The notes under the pieces were generated by a model. The model had not been told where the DNA came from. It saw nothing but the letters and a program-made list of their open reading frames with translations, and ran no database searches. This document shows positions 53,118 through 64,000 of a stretch of DNA of 64,000 nucleotides, piece by piece. Source of the DNA: Escallonia rubra (lineage: Eukaryota > Streptophyta > Magnoliopsida > Escalloniales > Escalloniaceae); contig JAVXUO010001346.1 of assembly GCA_033065855.1 (NCBI GenBank), forward strand, positions 248,001 through 312,000, read 5' to 3'. The position numbers and the translations under genes were made by a program. Position 1 is the stretch's first letter, and the number at the start of each line of letters is the position of its first letter.

Positions 53118-55027
53118 TGCTTCTACAGAAATACTGCTGATATTGTTCCGTGTATATGCATTCATTGGAGGCGCGATTCAACTTAAGAAACCTGCTGCTC
53201 AGGGTCGGATGTGGTTTTTTGTGGTTCTGCGTTTTGTATTTGTTGTATCTATCATCGTTGTATAAACATCTGGACGTGGAAGAACGTGTACAGTTTTGGC
53301 ATGAATCATTCATTGTTATAAGAAAGTTACAGAGACCAGTTGTGACACAACTTGCGATAGGTCAAAAGGAGTCCAGCAGGCAAGTTGTCCTAATGCAAAA
53401 GCAAGGACGGGCCAACTGATTGCAGCCGTTGCAACCATGAACTCTTGTGCTAGGCTTCTTGCTAGGCTTATTAAATTGAAAGAAAATCTCTCTGTAATCC
53501 TTCTTCAGGAATATGTATATAATGCGACCAAGTAGAGGTCACTTCCTTGTTCAACCTCCTCCATCCCATCTGGGCGCTCGATGCTTTTGCCAATGCTATG
53601 ATTGGATTCGACGTGTAGATTGAACCTTGACAGTAAGATTGGCTGATTTTCGCTGCATCAAGAAACGCTCATTTCTTCTGTCAGGCTCGTACCAATTGGC
53701 TCGTTCGTATGCAAGAGAGAGGTGGTCGAACCAGAGTTCGTCTGTAACAAAAACCATTGCAAGGTACTCTTTATAGGTACTGGGCAGCCTCAGAGTTCGT
53801 CTGTAACAAAAACCATTGCAAGGTCACTAAGCTGGTAATCAAGGGTGAAGCTCCATAAAATGTCGTTCTTAGAAAATTCTATCAGCCTTAACATAGTAAC
53901 GATGAGAATCCAGATTCAATCAGAACTACCAACTAAACATTCAGGGAAAACTGATGTTGCAGGCATTAACAACAATGTTAACCCAGTTTAACGTTAAAGC
54001 ATCCTTTAAGGGAAGGCCTTTTCACATATTCTGTTTCCAAAGAGGCTTTTGTGTTATAACCCAAAGCTCTAACATTGGAAGGATGAGATAAGCTAGGAAC
54101 TTACAGATGCAATTAATTGAAATTTAACGATAAGGTTATGTACTGAAACATTTCTTGCCTGTATATTCATCAAACGATGGGTAGGCCATATACAAGGGCA
54201 TAGTTACGTGATTCCGCATATAAAGAGATTGAGAGAAGTTAAGTTACCAGAAGGGCAAACACTGCATAGCCCACCGGAAAACGGTTCATCAAAGGGCGAT
54301 GGAGTGCACTCACCAGTTAAATATGAGGAGAAAGAAATGTGAAAATCCTGTAAAAGAAGGGGTTGAGACTTGAGAGGGGGAGGGGTGGGGGTGGCTTCAT
54401 GGGCCAATTCTGAAATTTGGGGTGTCAATCAGTCCATGATGCCAGCAGGCTGCTTTGCAGACTAGCCTACTAACCATCTATTGCGTCCTCTTAAATAAGT
54501 TGGCGGCCACTTGGTTAAAATTAATTGATGAATGCATCCCATTTCTGGGCTTGTGAAGTGTAGCTTCGGCGACACTTTAGAGCAGTAGATTTTAAAGGGA
54601 GAGCTTAATGGGTGCGAGTCTAGTTCTTTAGAGGCAGAAAGTAGAAGAAACTATTTATCATTAGAGCATTTTAGAGGCAGAAACTAGCAGAAATCATGAG
54701 TCATTAGAACATCCTAGAGGCAGAAAGTAGTAAAAAGAGTCGCTCTGCATTGTGTAGTCTAGACCTAAAAGACATCCGATCGATGAACCATTAAAAGAAA
54801 AAGAAAAGTAAGCCCTGGACTAACAAAAATCACCAAAAAGCAAAGCATGAAAGCAACCAGCTAGCAACACAAAATCAAACTTTCTCTGGACTGATGTTCA
54901 TATTCCTCAAGTTACAAACATCACTAGCCAGCCCACCTTCAACAAACAAAGGTTTCACCTGCTATCATCATACTAGTCCAACTACAACATACTACAAAGA
55001 TCTACCTACACAAAGCAATTGATTGCC
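53118..55027. other. HAD 3' UTR and spacer with small tandem repeats
   Basis: Non-coding. It contains a direct duplication of about 59 bp at 53732-53825 (unit CAGAGTTCGTCTGTAACAAA) and about three imperfect units of roughly 43-48 bp at 54627-54740 (unit TTTAGAGGCAGAAAGTAG). The part next to 55027 is the presumed 3' UTR of the GH17 gene. Confidence 0.5.
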
Positions 55028-56206
55028 TCAAGAACATGCCACCAGATCTTTCCGGAACAGCAGAACACCAACCACCAGAACCACACCAATCACCATCCCA
55101 ACCGGAGCGCCACCAACTCGACCAGACCCGCCAGAGAAAGTGATCCTGTACTTCATAGTCATGTTGGGGTACACAATCCCCCAACGCTGCTCACTTCCCC
55201 CAACCACCCCATTGCTCCCCTGCTCAGTACCGTTGTCAAAGAGCTGGTATATGTAAGCCTCCGCCACCCCTTCCTTCCGCAGCGGCGTGCCCAGACCCGA
55301 ATTCAAGTGCAGCAACAGCCCCTTCAGGTACATTTCAGCAAACACCGGGCTGGCCTCACCGTCATTGGTGTTACCAGCACCACTCGCGGAACTCGGCCAG
55401 CCCGTCTCGGTCACGATTATCGGGATGTTCTCGTGACCCGACACTGCCATCGCCGCGACGACGGCGTCCACCATCATGTCGAAGAGGTTACGGTACCGGA
55501 CGCCGGTGACGTGGTCGTCACGGAAGTTGAACGGCTGCTCTTGGAATAACGCATACCCAATCGGGATCTCGGAGTTTAGTTTGTAAACGTTGTATGGGTA
55601 GAGATTGATTAGGAAGGATGAATTGGTTTCTTCAAGGAACTGCAGCAAGGGTTTGATGATGATGTCGTTTAAGGGTTGTTGGAACTCGGCGGAGGAGGGG
55701 GGGAAGGAGGTGGTGAGGGTGTTGATGAAGGAGAAGGTGGTGGAGACGGAGATGTGACGGAGGCCAAGGTCGGAGAGGGAGGAGTGGAGGTTGCGGATGG
55801 CGGGTAGGAGGGAGGAGGAGAGGTCGGAGGCGTCGGAGGGGGTGTCGGAGCCGACGGAGATGGCGGAGATGCGGGCGCGGGGGTGGAAGGGGACGACGTG
55901 GGTGTAGAGCCAGAGCTCGGCGGCGGAGCGGTTGGTGGCGAAGGAGGGGACCAGGGAGTTTGGGACGGTGAGGAGGAGGGAAGTGTTGCAGTAGGAGCAG
56001 GCCCGGACGACGGAGGGGTCGGGCTGGGGGAGGCGGACTGCGGGGATTTTTAGGGTTTGGAGGGCGCCGGCGACGTGTTCCGGTGGGGGGAGGGTGTCGG
56101 TGGGGTTGTAGGTGACGCCGATGGTGGTGGCGACGGTGGTGGTGGTGGTGGTGAGGAGAGAGAAAAAGAGGAGAGAGAAAGGGAAGGAGAAAGAGGAGAC
56201 AGACAT
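55028..56206 (-). CDS. GH17 glucan endo-1,3-beta-glucosidase-like, likely GPI-anchored
   Basis: Intronless, 392 residues from the chosen start. Family 17 enzymes cut callose (beta-1,3-glucan) in the wall or at plasmodesmata. The N-terminus has a hydrophobic signal peptide (MSVSSFSFPFSLLFFSLL). GH17 blocks: IGVTYNPTDTLPPPEHVAGA, INLYPYNVYKLN, TETGWPSSASGAGNT with the nucleophile Glu268, and YIYQLFDNGTEQG with RWGIVYP. The C-terminus is Gly/Ser-rich followed by a hydrophobic segment (about residues 369-384), fitting a GPI signal or membrane anchor. The block that normally reads VGNE and holds the acid/base Glu reads ISVGSDTP here (Ser120, Asp121). An upstream in-frame ATG at 56284 would add 26 residues before the signal peptide and is less likely. 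The N-terminal half has a strong C bias. Confidence 0.93.
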   Translation of the reverse strand: MSVSSFSFPFSLLFFSLLTTTTTTVATTIGVTYNPTDTLPPPEHVAGALQTLKIPAVRLPQPDPSVVRACSYCNTSLLLTVPNSLVPSFATNRSAAELWLYTHVVPFHPRARISAISVGSDTPSDASDLSSSLLPAIRNLHSSLSDLGLRHISVSTTFSFINTLTTSFPPSSAEFQQPLNDIIIKPLLQFLEETNSSFLINLYPYNVYKLNSEIPIGYALFQEQPFNFRDDHVTGVRYRNLFDMMVDAVVAAMAVSGHENIPIIVTETGWPSSASGAGNTNDGEASPVFAEMYLKGLLLHLNSGLGTPLRKEGVAEAYIYQLFDNGTEQGSNGVVGGSEQRWGIVYPNMTMKYRITFSGGSGRVGGAPVGMVIGVVLVVGVLLFRKDLVACS

Positions 56207-57447
56207 GGTTTCTTGGAAGTAATTTTTGAAGTGAATGTTTGTGGGGGGTTTTAGGGGGGTTCTGTGTGTGTTTTGCACGTTCAATGTGTGTGAGAGAGAA
56301 ATTTGAAGGAGGGAAGCTTGTGGTTGATGGAGTTAGTTACAGAGTCTGTTAATGGTTTCACTGGGGGGGTGTTGCGGCGGTCGGCGTATTTTAGCAGCAG
56401 TTAGTTATTCAGTTGTTTTTGGAGGGAAAAATGGTTAGAAGGGATATGGTGGGGTGCATGAGGGTGCATGATATAGCACTGAGACCGCTCGTCCAAGAGC
56501 TCCACGTCAATACATCAGGAAACCGGAAATGAAGATTTTAACTTCGAACTTTTCATTGGAACACACGTTGTATCGTATAATTTACGCATGAACCCAATTG
56601 ATTTCTTAATTTCTCGAGCTAATTGAATACAAAAATCTATCGCACTACTGGCCTGAAATTTTGAGAGAGAACGTAAAAGCATTCCTGAGAGTAATGACAA
56701 ATGTTAACAGGTCATAGATCGTGACAGCATGAAAGTGTAGAGCAATTTAATTTTTAGATATGTTGCGACTTTCAGAATGTTATTTCTGAATTTGGCTTCC
56801 AAAAAGCATAAAAGAACCCCATTCTGAGGTTCACTGTCATCTCAAAATGCTCATTTAAGATGAGAGAACTTGGGAACCCCACAAGCTTCAAACAACCTGG
56901 AAGTGAATATTGGTTTATGCACATCAAAACAACTCCATGAAGGCATGAGAATACTTTTGGAATCACAGAAGCTTCAAGCAACAAAGGCAAGAGCCAGCCT
57001 CCCGGTGCTTATAGGAGAAACGAAACTGCATTACCGTAACCTTAAGCAAGGAAACAGGACATAGGACCAGCTTTGACGGAACAAAGTTTAATAAGCTGAA
57101 CTATACAAGCTATTATTCACTAAGACAGCCTACAGAGGGTGCTGAACTTATGTACAAAGAAGTACACATTCCATTGCAGAAGCACAACCAGAAGCTGTCA
57201 AGAACCTTGCTCCATGCCATGAACTCAATTTCAGAAAGCGCCAAGGGCACGAGATACCGCCAGTCCAGAAACAACAATCTGGACAAGTCAGCCATCAGCC
57301 ACCAGCCACTTCCAGCTTATTCAAGTTTCATTGGGTTTGAGCCCCTCTATAGATGACCAGGTCCAGAACGATGCTCCTTGAAAATCGAGCAGTGCCTTTC
57401 GAACAATGCAATTGCACGGTGCCGTTAGTCTGGACACCAGTAATAAT
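56207..57447. other. GH17 upstream region and ARM gene 3' UTR
   Basis: No further gene was recognised. The 56207-56500 part is the GH17 promoter and leader; the rest probably includes the 3' UTR of the ARM gene. Confidence 0.4.
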
Positions 57448-60400
57448 TCAAATGCATTTTGCGAGGTCATTCTCATGAAAACAAGGAGTGTCTACCCTTG
57501 CAGCATTTTCTCCGCTAAGGGGTGGATGAAGAGCTGTCAAGTTGGGATCATCCTTGTGCTTGCTCCAAGCTGCTTCAAACTGTGGGCCTTTACATCTAGA
57601 AAAAAGGCAGATCAAGAATGACTTAATTTTTGGAAAGCATTGTATGTTAATATTAAGATATAGACAAATATTTACTGCTGGAGCAAGACTAGTATCTGAA
57701 GAACACGTGCTCTAATATCTTCACGAGCAATTTTAACTGCTGCCTCTTTGTATAAGATTACCAGTTCATCCACTAATCTGGAAGAATAAGGATTGTATTA
57801 GCACAGCAGAGAGAACATGAAAGGAGAAAGAGAGAAGCACAACAATCTGGTCAGCCTGGTGTAAGCGTAAGTCACAACTTCCTAAACAAAGAAAGAAGGA
57901 AAGAATGACCAAGTCCATAGAAGATAGTAAAGAATTTTGAAACAACTCTGTTCCTAGATGTATCCCATGAGAACAGGTCGATAAATTTGTTCAAAACGTG
58001 TGTGCCTCAATATTCATACTCTGATACAAGATCTTATATGTCAGTTCTATTTATCTCGGCTACATTCTATGTTCTACAACATTTAGATAAATTTAACTTG
58101 TCGAACCAGTAAAATAATAACATCATTCAAACTGCAATGCTGTAAAACAGCTATTTACTTGTTTAAAACTTCAAATGCAACACTGGACAATAAGGACTGA
58201 TTTTATCTCCATTTCCCATGCACTTTCTTTTCTTATTCCTTGTTTTTCTTCTATTTATCACTAAAGGAATTTCAAAGGCCACCTGTTGCAATAAAGTAGG
58301 AACATTACATGGTTCACCTTTCAATATATGGAGAATTCCTTATCCACGTTAACTTGATAACAGTTTTGACCTGGTCGAGAACCTGCAAATTTCGCAATGG
58401 CTTTTGATTTGTCCCGACAATTGGAAAGACAGAAAGCACAAGATGAGACGTATGCATAGCTGAAATTTACATCACAATACAATGTACTAAAAATCATCTT
58501 GCATCACAATATATGCTTCCATTGATAAATATTTAACCAGTTTTATCAATAAAGACATCAGTGCTATGTTACATGGACTCGGTACAAGTGTCCAGGTCGG
58601 ATACATATCCAAGTGTCGGATTCGTCTAATTTTTAAAACAAAAGACATGGGGACATGGCAAAATATTCATATCTAGCATTACTTATTTATTATTTCTAAC
58701 GTAAAATGATGTTTTACGTAACGCACATGGTTTAGTTGAGAAATTGTCTGTCTCAAAGCCAAAGAAATCAAAAGAAACACTATAAGATAGTGTTCATAGT
58801 AGCATATCCTATGAGATGCGTCGGACACATATCCCATGTCCAAGTGTCGAGTGTCTAACACGGGTACTTCATGCATTCTGAAGAGTCCATGTAACATAGC
58901 ATCAGTGAACTAGTACTTGACAACTTGCAAGTGAGCAACTAAAGCAAAAAACTGGGTGCTGCACTACCAGTGGCCTCACATAGAGTCCACTCTACTGATA
59001 ATTGATTGTGTTATTCTGCACATAAAAATCCGTTGGAATCTCTATGATTGCGCATGATATGTGACCAGAATCCAACATCTCCGCACAATAATTTTATATA
59101 ACGACATATTAACCAAAAATGGTACACAGAAGACAACAATAACATCTCAACCTAACAGTGTATATACCTTATAGTGGCATAACGTAGATTCCAATGAGCA
59201 ACCACATCCCAAAGACAATCAAAATAGCTAGATGATCAAAATGATTTCTAGGGCTGAAAAAGGCAATTGCCTCTTACCAGTACAACAGTTTCATCATCAT
59301 CAGCGTGCATCCACTGAAAGAAAAGCGGAAATATACGCTTGAAATGAGCTAACAGCACAAGACCCATACCGTTGAGCAGTAGCTCTATATGGTTAAGCCA
59401 CGCAATTCGGCGTTCCTTATTTCTTGGCTGTCGCTCTAAGTGACTCAGCATCTCATTTAGCAACTTTTCATACCTACACCGAAGAGCAAACGACAATAAA
59501 AAAGAGCTGCAGTCAATCATAAAAGTTGTTCAATGACGTTTTAGTAGGACAATTTAAAAGGAAGTGTATATAATTATACCCACATATATAGCTCAATTTT
59601 CACAATGTTCAAAGAAAGTGTTATTTCGTAAATTGTATCCTATGTTCCAAAACTTATACTGTTTACAATAAAGACTCCAGTCTGAATAACAGAGAATGAG
59701 TGTGATTCTGAAAAATCCATGTCCAAATATCGCGACCCAGGAGATCTCATAGGCAAAAAAACCACACTTTATCAACTTCTTGTAGACCTAAATCTGCCAT
59801 CATAGTCTGCTATGGTCCGTATCATGACACTTCGTCCAAACGACTAATGATAATGTCGCTGCCATTTGGTTTATTCTCTCCTCAACTTGTGTTTACTAAT
59901 ATTTTCAACTACGTCACTACGATGACAGAAAAGCTATCTTTTGATGTCAAGTAACATGATGCAAGACAAGAATGTGAAGAAGATCAAACAACACAAACTA
60001 TACCATTTGCTACGAGGATTACTTCGCTGTGTACTTGTCACTAGGAGCACCGACATCTCAACCACATAGTCCCAGATCTCATCACTTCCAGCAACATTTT
60101 GGCAGCATGCATCAAGGATAACATCTTCATACCAACTAAGCTCTGCAGCATTTACATTTTTCGCAAGATGTATGAAACTAATCATGCCCTGCCCCTGAGA
60201 TAAGAAAAGGAAATGAACATTAACAACAACCAAAAGCGAGATGCTAACACTTTTCGTGTTTTGAATCTGGAGATGCTAATCCAGTAGGCTCACTGGGTTG
60301 TAAAGATTAGAAAGTGGTAACATCAAATGCCATCAAAATACAGGACATATCTTCGCACCAAAACTGAACCAGAAACTCGTAGAAATGAGAAGTAAAGATA

Positions 60401-63400
60401 CATTCTCTAGTTACTTCTTAATAAATAAATTTTATACAAGGCCATCTTATTATCCTCGCACATCAACCTTGTCACAGCCAGGGGTCCAGATAAGGGATCC
60501 GGCTGGACGCTGGGATTCAACGTAAAGATTCAAATGGATTAGATGGTGATAGAAGTAATTAAACTGTTAGTCCTATGGTTGAATAACCCATGCTTACATC
60601 TTGTTTTGATAATAACTACACATTGATTATGTTCTAATGTGTGCTTTGAGTGTATTCTTAGTAGGTATATACATGCACACTCATGAAGACACATTTGAGA
60701 AGTTGGATAGATGGATTAAAGCCAAAGAAGCTTAGAGCTATAGTGGACATGCTATTGAAGCTTCATCAAGACCAATGACAAAGAGCAACAAAGAATGCAT
60801 AGGCTAAGTTACTTTTGATTATGATTGAACTCTAATATTATGTAACTAGTCTTAGTTTGATGCTTGAATTGATGACTATGGCCTAAAATGACCTTAGGAC
60901 ACCTTGTGCATTGCATGTGAGTTTCATAACCTTTCACACAAGTGTGTTTCTTAAAAATGAGTGAACTTTGGAACTCACTCAGATTTTCTCAAGAATGTTT
61001 TTGGGGCTAATCTTTTCATATCTTGATAAAACTTTTCATTATCTTTCCAACGCAAAAAACGGCACCTCAATCCGATTTTTCTAGAGAAAGTTATGGCCAA
61101 AATAAGAAAGAGGGTTTCGCGAGACAGTTGAGAAATGGCAGCAAGGGAATGCAGTCGACTCTATTGACCGTTGGGAGAGAAATAACAGCTAGTTTTGCCC
61201 AAAATCATGTCAAATCTTCCCATAACGGCTATATTTGATCTCTTCTCTATATAAATGATTTGGAGCTTCATTATACACCATGGAAACCACATTCTAAGCC
61301 TCCATTCATTAGAGAAACATCAATGCTCATAGATTAAACTTTTCTCTCTTCATCTTCATGATTTTACATCATTAAAGAGAGCATCTTTGTAAGCAATTCT
61401 TTGATTGAGAGTGAGCATTCTTCAAGTCATCAATTCTCTCATCTCTCTATTGTACTAAAGCTTCATGTGTACTCATTTCCTTTCAAGAGGGTTTCTTTGT
61501 ACACAATTGATCTTTGTAAAAGAATTGTGATCAAGGCTTGGGTTTGTCAAGTCTTGGAAAGCTTTGTGGATTCAAGGCTTGTGCTTGGTGTGGGGATATC
61601 ACCAAGTGTTGTAAGGGTTTTGATCTTGACCCGGAAGAAGATTGTTGCTAGTGGATTCTAGTGCTCTTGCAAGAGACTTCCTTGAAGAGGTCGATGTAGG
61701 CTTGAGGGTAGTTCAAGCCGAACCATTTAAATCTCCTTGTCAAGTATCTCTAACTCAATCTCTTTACTTATTGCTCTATAATTGTTTGAGATTGTGTAGT
61801 TAGCATCTTCATTGAAATATTACTTGGTTTGATTGAGATTCATAATTGTGCTTAGTTTAAATTCCCCATTGATTTTCAAAAACCCTATTCACCCCCCTCT
61901 AGGGTTGTTTTATTGGTTTCAAGAATAAACAACTACCCAGTGTTGGCTGCACACATGTCCTCGTACAAATACTATACTTCAACTAGCTCAAAAAGATCAG
62001 AAACTCTTTCAAAAATAAAACAAAGAAGAATCATGAGTCCAGAATCCAAATAGACGCCCGTTAAAAGTCCAAGAGTCCAACTATTCCACTTAACTTTATA
62101 GAATGAATAATGTAGCTTCCTGATTGTTGTCTCCTCTTCTGTGTAGGTTTTGCTACTTTTATTTGTGAGGGAACCCAAAAAATGGCTAACTGAAGGAACT
62201 CAATATGAATGAGAGATTTGACATGCCGTTAATTTGGTGGTGGTGTTGGGGGTGTGGGGGGGGGGGGGTGGAGGTCATTGTAAGTATATGCAAATTGCTT
62301 GAGAAATGTGCCATGTCCATTAATGCGAGTTTGGTATGCAATTATCTCTTTCATGTTTTAGCAGATCAAATGGGCAGGCGTGCATCTACTTAAGGGTTTG
62401 AATCTCGTAATTTTAGAAGCATCAAATCTTTCATTAGACTTATAAGGAAAATTCACCTCGCAAACAACTATTGGAAACGGGCCAGATATATTATTTCCAA
62501 GTTATAAACTTAAGAGCCCACAATTTTGACGAATAAGTTCCATAAACAGGGAGTAATTTTAGGCAGTTAATATCACATTTCACTTGATCCCAATATAGTA
62601 ACATAGGACTTCTGAGTGGCACCACAAGGCAGGCAAAATGGTGGGCTCAAAAGCACAATACTTGGCAGCATTCGAAAATCACCCGACAAGTACCAGGCCA
62701 CTAAGAGCTCAAATAAGATGACAGGACATATGTTAGCAGTATAACTCAAAAACGAACCTTCACTTCTGGCGACCAGTGATCAAGAGCTGTCAATGCACAA
62801 GGAATCACCAAAGAGGACATCTTTCCCAACTGAGGGTAACTAACCTATCATACAATTAGCAAACCAATCACTAACTCTATCAAACATCAACATAACACAC
62901 ATGTCAATCTCATTCATGAAGTATGTACTCAGTCCATCCATGATTTGTTTCTTTTGACTTTTCGAATTCTTGAAATAGAATTTGAACATGTAAACAATGA
63001 CTTAACTCGTTTATGCACTACTCTGACTTGTCAAAGACTACTTATTTCTCTGCATTTAATGTTTCAAAATAATTCATCTCCATCAGCTTTTTTCGATTCT
63101 TAAAAATAGAATTCAAACGTGTAAACAATGAGTTAACTCATTTTGGCGCTACTCTGACTTGTCAAACATTACTTGTTTCTCTGTAATGATTATTTCAGGT
63201 TCAGTTCAATGTCTAAATACACGATTTCAGTTAGCAAAAAAGGCAAAAGCCAACGAAAATTATGTAGCCGAGGGAGTAGTACACAATCTCAAAAACCCAA
63301 CCTGTGTAACAAGCCATCTGAGCTGGTAAGCAGCCACAATGGCATATGCAACGGGCACCCTCGCAGTGGCTGCCGATATCTGATCCACATCATCAGACGT

Positions 63401-63803
63401 ATCAATCGAACTCTCCTTAATCCTCGCTTTAAGATACTGCAACACTTCAGGCATCAATTCAATCGCCAATTTAGCCTCATCAGACTTATCGAAAGCTCTT
63501 GACAGCTCGCAAAAGGCCGAATTCGCTTCTTCAGAGAGGGAACCGGGAATCCAGGAGAGTTGGATGTATGTGGAGCTTTGGGCGGAAGCCAATGCGGCAC
63601 AGCATAGGGTGAAGTCTTTGATTTGTCCGGAAACTTCAGGTCCGGATTTTTCGGAGGTCGGGAGAAGGGATTCGAGCATGGACTTGATTGAGACATCGGA
63701 GCCTTCTGGTGGAGTGTATTGTGTTTCTGATAAGGAGGCTCGGATTGGTTCTGATAAACTGAGACAGATGGCCGTGTTTTAATTGAAATAATGTGAAACG
63801 CAG

Positions 63804-63838
<35 letters not shown>

Positions 63839-63900
63839 GAGAGAAGAGAGGAAGCTTACCGGAGGAGATGGTGATGAAGAGCAGAGAAGGGCTTGGACAT
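57448..63900 (-). CDS. ARM-repeat superfamily protein (At2g39910-like)
   Basis: A plant protein of unknown function with alpha-helical ARM/HEAT-like structure; no catalytic motif. Exons: 63900-63860, 63758-63302, 62844-62758, 60194-60004, 59473-59278, 58382-58318, 57777-57676 and 57595-57448, with GT-AG borders and matching phases, giving 428 residues. Start MSKPFSALHHHLL; later VPVAYAIVAAYQLRWLVTQ, VIPCALTALDHWSPEVKGQG, FIHLAKNVNAAELSWYEDVI, LEYQ-like helices in KLLNEMLSHLERQPRNKERR, GLVLLAHFKRIFPLFFQWMH, QVKTVIKLTWIRNSPYIERL and CKGPQFEAAWSKHKDDPNL. Intron 3 (2.6 kb) contains a solo LTR; intron 2 contains a Stowaway; intron 5 contains an hAT-like MITE. The C-terminal 20 residues (after LTALHP) look less conserved and are less certain. 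The proximity to the HAD gene matches Arabidopsis order. Confidence 0.88.
58564..58899. mobile_element. hAT-like MITE, family copy 2 (336 bp)
   Basis: Perfect terminal inverted repeats CTATGTTACATGGACTC and GAGTCCATGTAACATAG, with a perfect 8-bp target duplication CATCAGTG at 58556-58563 and 58900-58907. It lies in intron 5 of the ARM gene and is non-coding. Its ends define the family shared with 12596-12944. Confidence 0.92.
60565..61925 (+). mobile_element. Solo LTR, SIRE/Maximus-type Copia (about 1.36 kb)
   Basis: It begins TGTTAGTCC, continues with TGTTTTGATAATAAC, and near its end has CCTATTCACCCCCCTCTAGG, a motif typical of this Copia group. The flanks carry TAAAC at 60560-60564 and 61926-61930, a candidate 5-bp target duplication; on that reading the right end lacks the usual CA, so the boundary is uncertain by a few bases. 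No internal domain or second LTR is present. It lies inside an intron of the ARM gene, antisense to it. Its length is close to that of the solo LTR at 35753-37126, but the two are not close copies. Age cannot be measured from one LTR. Confidence 0.75.
62928..63276. mobile_element. Stowaway MITE with internal duplication (349 bp)
   Basis: The left end CTCAGTCCATCCATGATTTG and right end with AGCCGAGGGAG are flanked by TA (62926-62927 and 63277-63278). Inside, a segment of about 100 bp beginning TTTTCGAATTCTTGAAATAG is repeated from about 63089, with shared words GTGTAAACAATGA and CTACTCTGACTTGTCAAA. It lies in intron 2 of the ARM gene, ending 25 bases from exon 2. Confidence 0.75.
63803..63835. 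repeat. (GT)n microsatellite in ARM intron 1
   Basis: About 15 GT units within the 101-base first intron of the ARM gene, 25 bases from the exon 1 donor. Confidence 0.95.
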
Positions 63901-64000
63901 GGTGGACTTGGTACAGCTCCGTTACTGGTTAGGGCTTAGTGGCAGGGTTTTTGTCCCGAAAAAAATTTGGCCACCACCCGCTATGAGTTGTTAGTAAATT

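Overview
This is a nuclear window from a flowering plant, almost certainly a eudicot. The genes have many introns with GT-AG borders, introns are AT-rich, and the spaces between genes are full of small DNA transposons (Stowaway, hAT and Mutator types) and solo LTRs. The genus cannot be told from sequence alone.

Layout. 1-5308: the jasmonate receptor COI1 (+, 3 exons) and its upstream region. 5309-15687: a gene-poor stretch with a Stowaway, an hAT deletion derivative and a small hAT MITE. 15688-16975: a DIVARICATA-type two-SANT MYB factor (-). 18357-19939: two related, apparently undescribed elements built around a repeated 23-bp palindrome and sitting in microsatellites; the larger carries a captured fragment of an S40/DUF584 senescence-regulator gene. 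20278-20350: tRNA-Arg(CCU). 21182-24790: a six-exon laccase (-). 26137-26801: a long-TIR Mutator-like element. 26986-27628: a lachrymatory-factor-synthase-like gene with a frameshift (-). 28429-31195: chloroplast sedoheptulose-1,7-bisphosphatase (-, 8 exons). 31196-39830: a repeat region with an hAT element, a solo LTR, an NRAMP pseudogene and a Pack-MULE-like element. 39964-46311: plastid-targeted adenylosuccinate lyase (+, 10 exons). 49177-53117: a membrane-anchored HAD subfamily IIIB acid-phosphatase-like protein (+, 4 exons). 55028-56206: a GH17 beta-1,3-glucanase-like protein (-, one exon) whose usual acid/base Glu appears to be Asp. 57448-63900: an ARM-repeat protein (-, 8 exons) with a second solo LTR in an intron.

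The genes do not form a pathway: they cover hormone perception, lignin polymerisation, the Calvin cycle, purine synthesis and callose turnover. COI1, the HAD gene and the ARM gene resemble Arabidopsis At2g39940, At2g39920 and At2g39910, so the order looks like conserved microsynteny stretched by transposons and extra genes. The main novelty is the palindrome-bearing element pair at 18357-19939. All exon borders were placed by hand from splice signals and family alignment from memory, without RNA or database support.
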